Assembly (NCBI GenBank): GCA_937896275.1
Contig: CALBMW010000354.1
Coordinates: 1-5,238, forward strand
Source: an uncultured Myxococcales bacterium
GTDB lineage: Bacteria; Myxococcota_A; Bradymonadia; UBA7976; UBA1532
Length of the DNA: 5,238 bases
Direction of reading: 5' to 3'
Shown here: piece after piece, positions 4,850 to 5,238 of the stretch
Layout of the letters: each line of letters begins with the position of its first letter
How positions within the stretch are numbered: the stretch's first letter is position 1
Made by a program: the position numbers and the translations under genes
The notes under the pieces: generated by a model
What the model saw: only the letters and a program-made list of their open reading frames with translations
Told to the model about the DNA's origin: nothing
Database searches by the model: none

Positions 4850-5238
4850 ATGGCCCGCTGCGGCCTGCTCCTCATGGCGCTCCTCAGCGCCTGCGACGGG
4901 GTCGACTCCGGGCTCGGGGCACCCGACCTGGCCGCCGAGTCGCGCGACCCGGGCGCGGCTGACGGGGCGGCTTCGTCGGACGGCGCCCCGACCGACGCCA
5001 CCCCGGGCGACGGGAGCCTGCCCGACGCCCGAGCCCCTGACGCCCCCGCGCCCGCCGTGCTCGACCTGGGCGAGCAGGCCATCGGCGCGCCCTTCACGTT
5101 CACGCTGCCTCACCCGGTGCCCGTCCTCTTCTTGCAGGCCATCGGCGCGCCCGAGCGCCTGTACGCCTTCGGCCCCGTCTCCGGCCCCGAGGGGCCGCTG
5201 ATCGGCGCCCTGAGCGAGGCGGGCCCGCTGCGCGCCAC
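4850..5238 (+). CDS. Putative lipoprotein with Asp/Ala/Pro-rich linker, 3' end outside window
   Basis: 129 codons are visible before the frame runs off the right edge. The N-terminus has a short basic start (MARCG), a hydrophobic core (LLLMALL) and the lipobox LSAC, so Cys15 is the predicted lipidation site after signal peptidase II cleavage. The residue after it is Asp. Residues about 19-68 form a low-complexity linker dominated by Asp, Ala, Pro, Gly and Ser, typical of surface-exposed lipoproteins in myxobacteria. From about residue 70 a folded, probably beta-rich domain begins (VLDLGEQAIGAPFTFTLP...). It contains QAIGAP twice, 20 residues apart. I do not recognise this domain, and the decisive part may lie outside the window. 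The gene is divergent from the two anchored-protein genes. Using the ATG at 4847 would add one Met. Confidence 0.8.
   Translation, partial: MARCGLLLMALLSACDGVDSGLGAPDLAAESRDPGAADGAASSDGAPTDATPGDGSLPDARAPDAPAPAVLDLGEQAIGAPFTFTLPHPVPVLFLQAIGAPERLYAFGPVSGPEGPLIGALSEAGPLRA
5074..5152. repeat. 19-bp direct repeat, 60-bp spacing, in the lipoprotein gene
   Basis: GCAGGCCATCGGCGCGCCC occurs exactly at 5074-5092 and 5134-5152. The offset of 60 bases keeps the frame, so each copy encodes QAIGAP. The bases between and around the copies do not match. Confidence 0.85.

Noticed and set aside
4766..5113. N-terminal extension of the small anchored protein starting at 5113
   Set aside because: It would run antisense through the lipoprotein gene. 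GGAGGA upstream of 4765 and the membrane segment right after that ATG support the short form.

Overview
The window is very GC-rich and densely coding. It carries six protein genes on both strands, two of them cut by the window edges. The style suggests a high-GC bacterium, most plausibly a myxobacterium-like member of Myxococcota. Supporting signs are G/C-ending codons, a lipoprotein with an Asp/Ala/Pro-rich linker behind its lipobox, and an anchored protein of stacked carboxypeptidase-regulatory-like domains ending in a PDZ domain. The taxonomic guess is inference. No tRNA, rRNA, CRISPR, insertion sequence or attachment site was found.

Left part (1-2227, minus strand): two 23S rRNA methyltransferase genes overlap by four bases (ATGA). 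The upstream gene encodes an RlmK-like protein (m7G2069 enzyme in E. coli). The downstream gene encodes an RlmL-like THUMP methyltransferase (m2G2445 enzyme), whose 3' end lies beyond base 1. In E. coli these activities are the two halves of one fused protein ordered RlmL-RlmK. Here they are separate, translationally coupled proteins in the opposite order.

Middle (2228-2841): a short divergent intergenic region leads to a plus-strand single-domain MOSC protein with a good ribosome binding site. It converges on the next minus-strand gene with only 23 bases between the stop codons.

Right part (2842-4765, minus strand): a likely two-gene operon. The first gene encodes a small membrane-anchored Ala/Pro-rich protein of 94 residues. 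It is followed, after a 61-base gap bracketed by a 7-bp inverted repeat, by a 525-residue anchored protein with about four beta-sandwich repeats and a C-terminal PDZ domain. Divergent from this pair, a lipoprotein gene starts near 4850 and runs off the right edge.

No clearly new defence, mobile or biosynthetic system is visible. The most notable points are the split and reversed rlmK/rlmL pair, the anchored scaffold-like protein with its small neighbour, the inverted repeat occupying the place of a ribosome binding site, and several short in-frame tandem or direct repeats.
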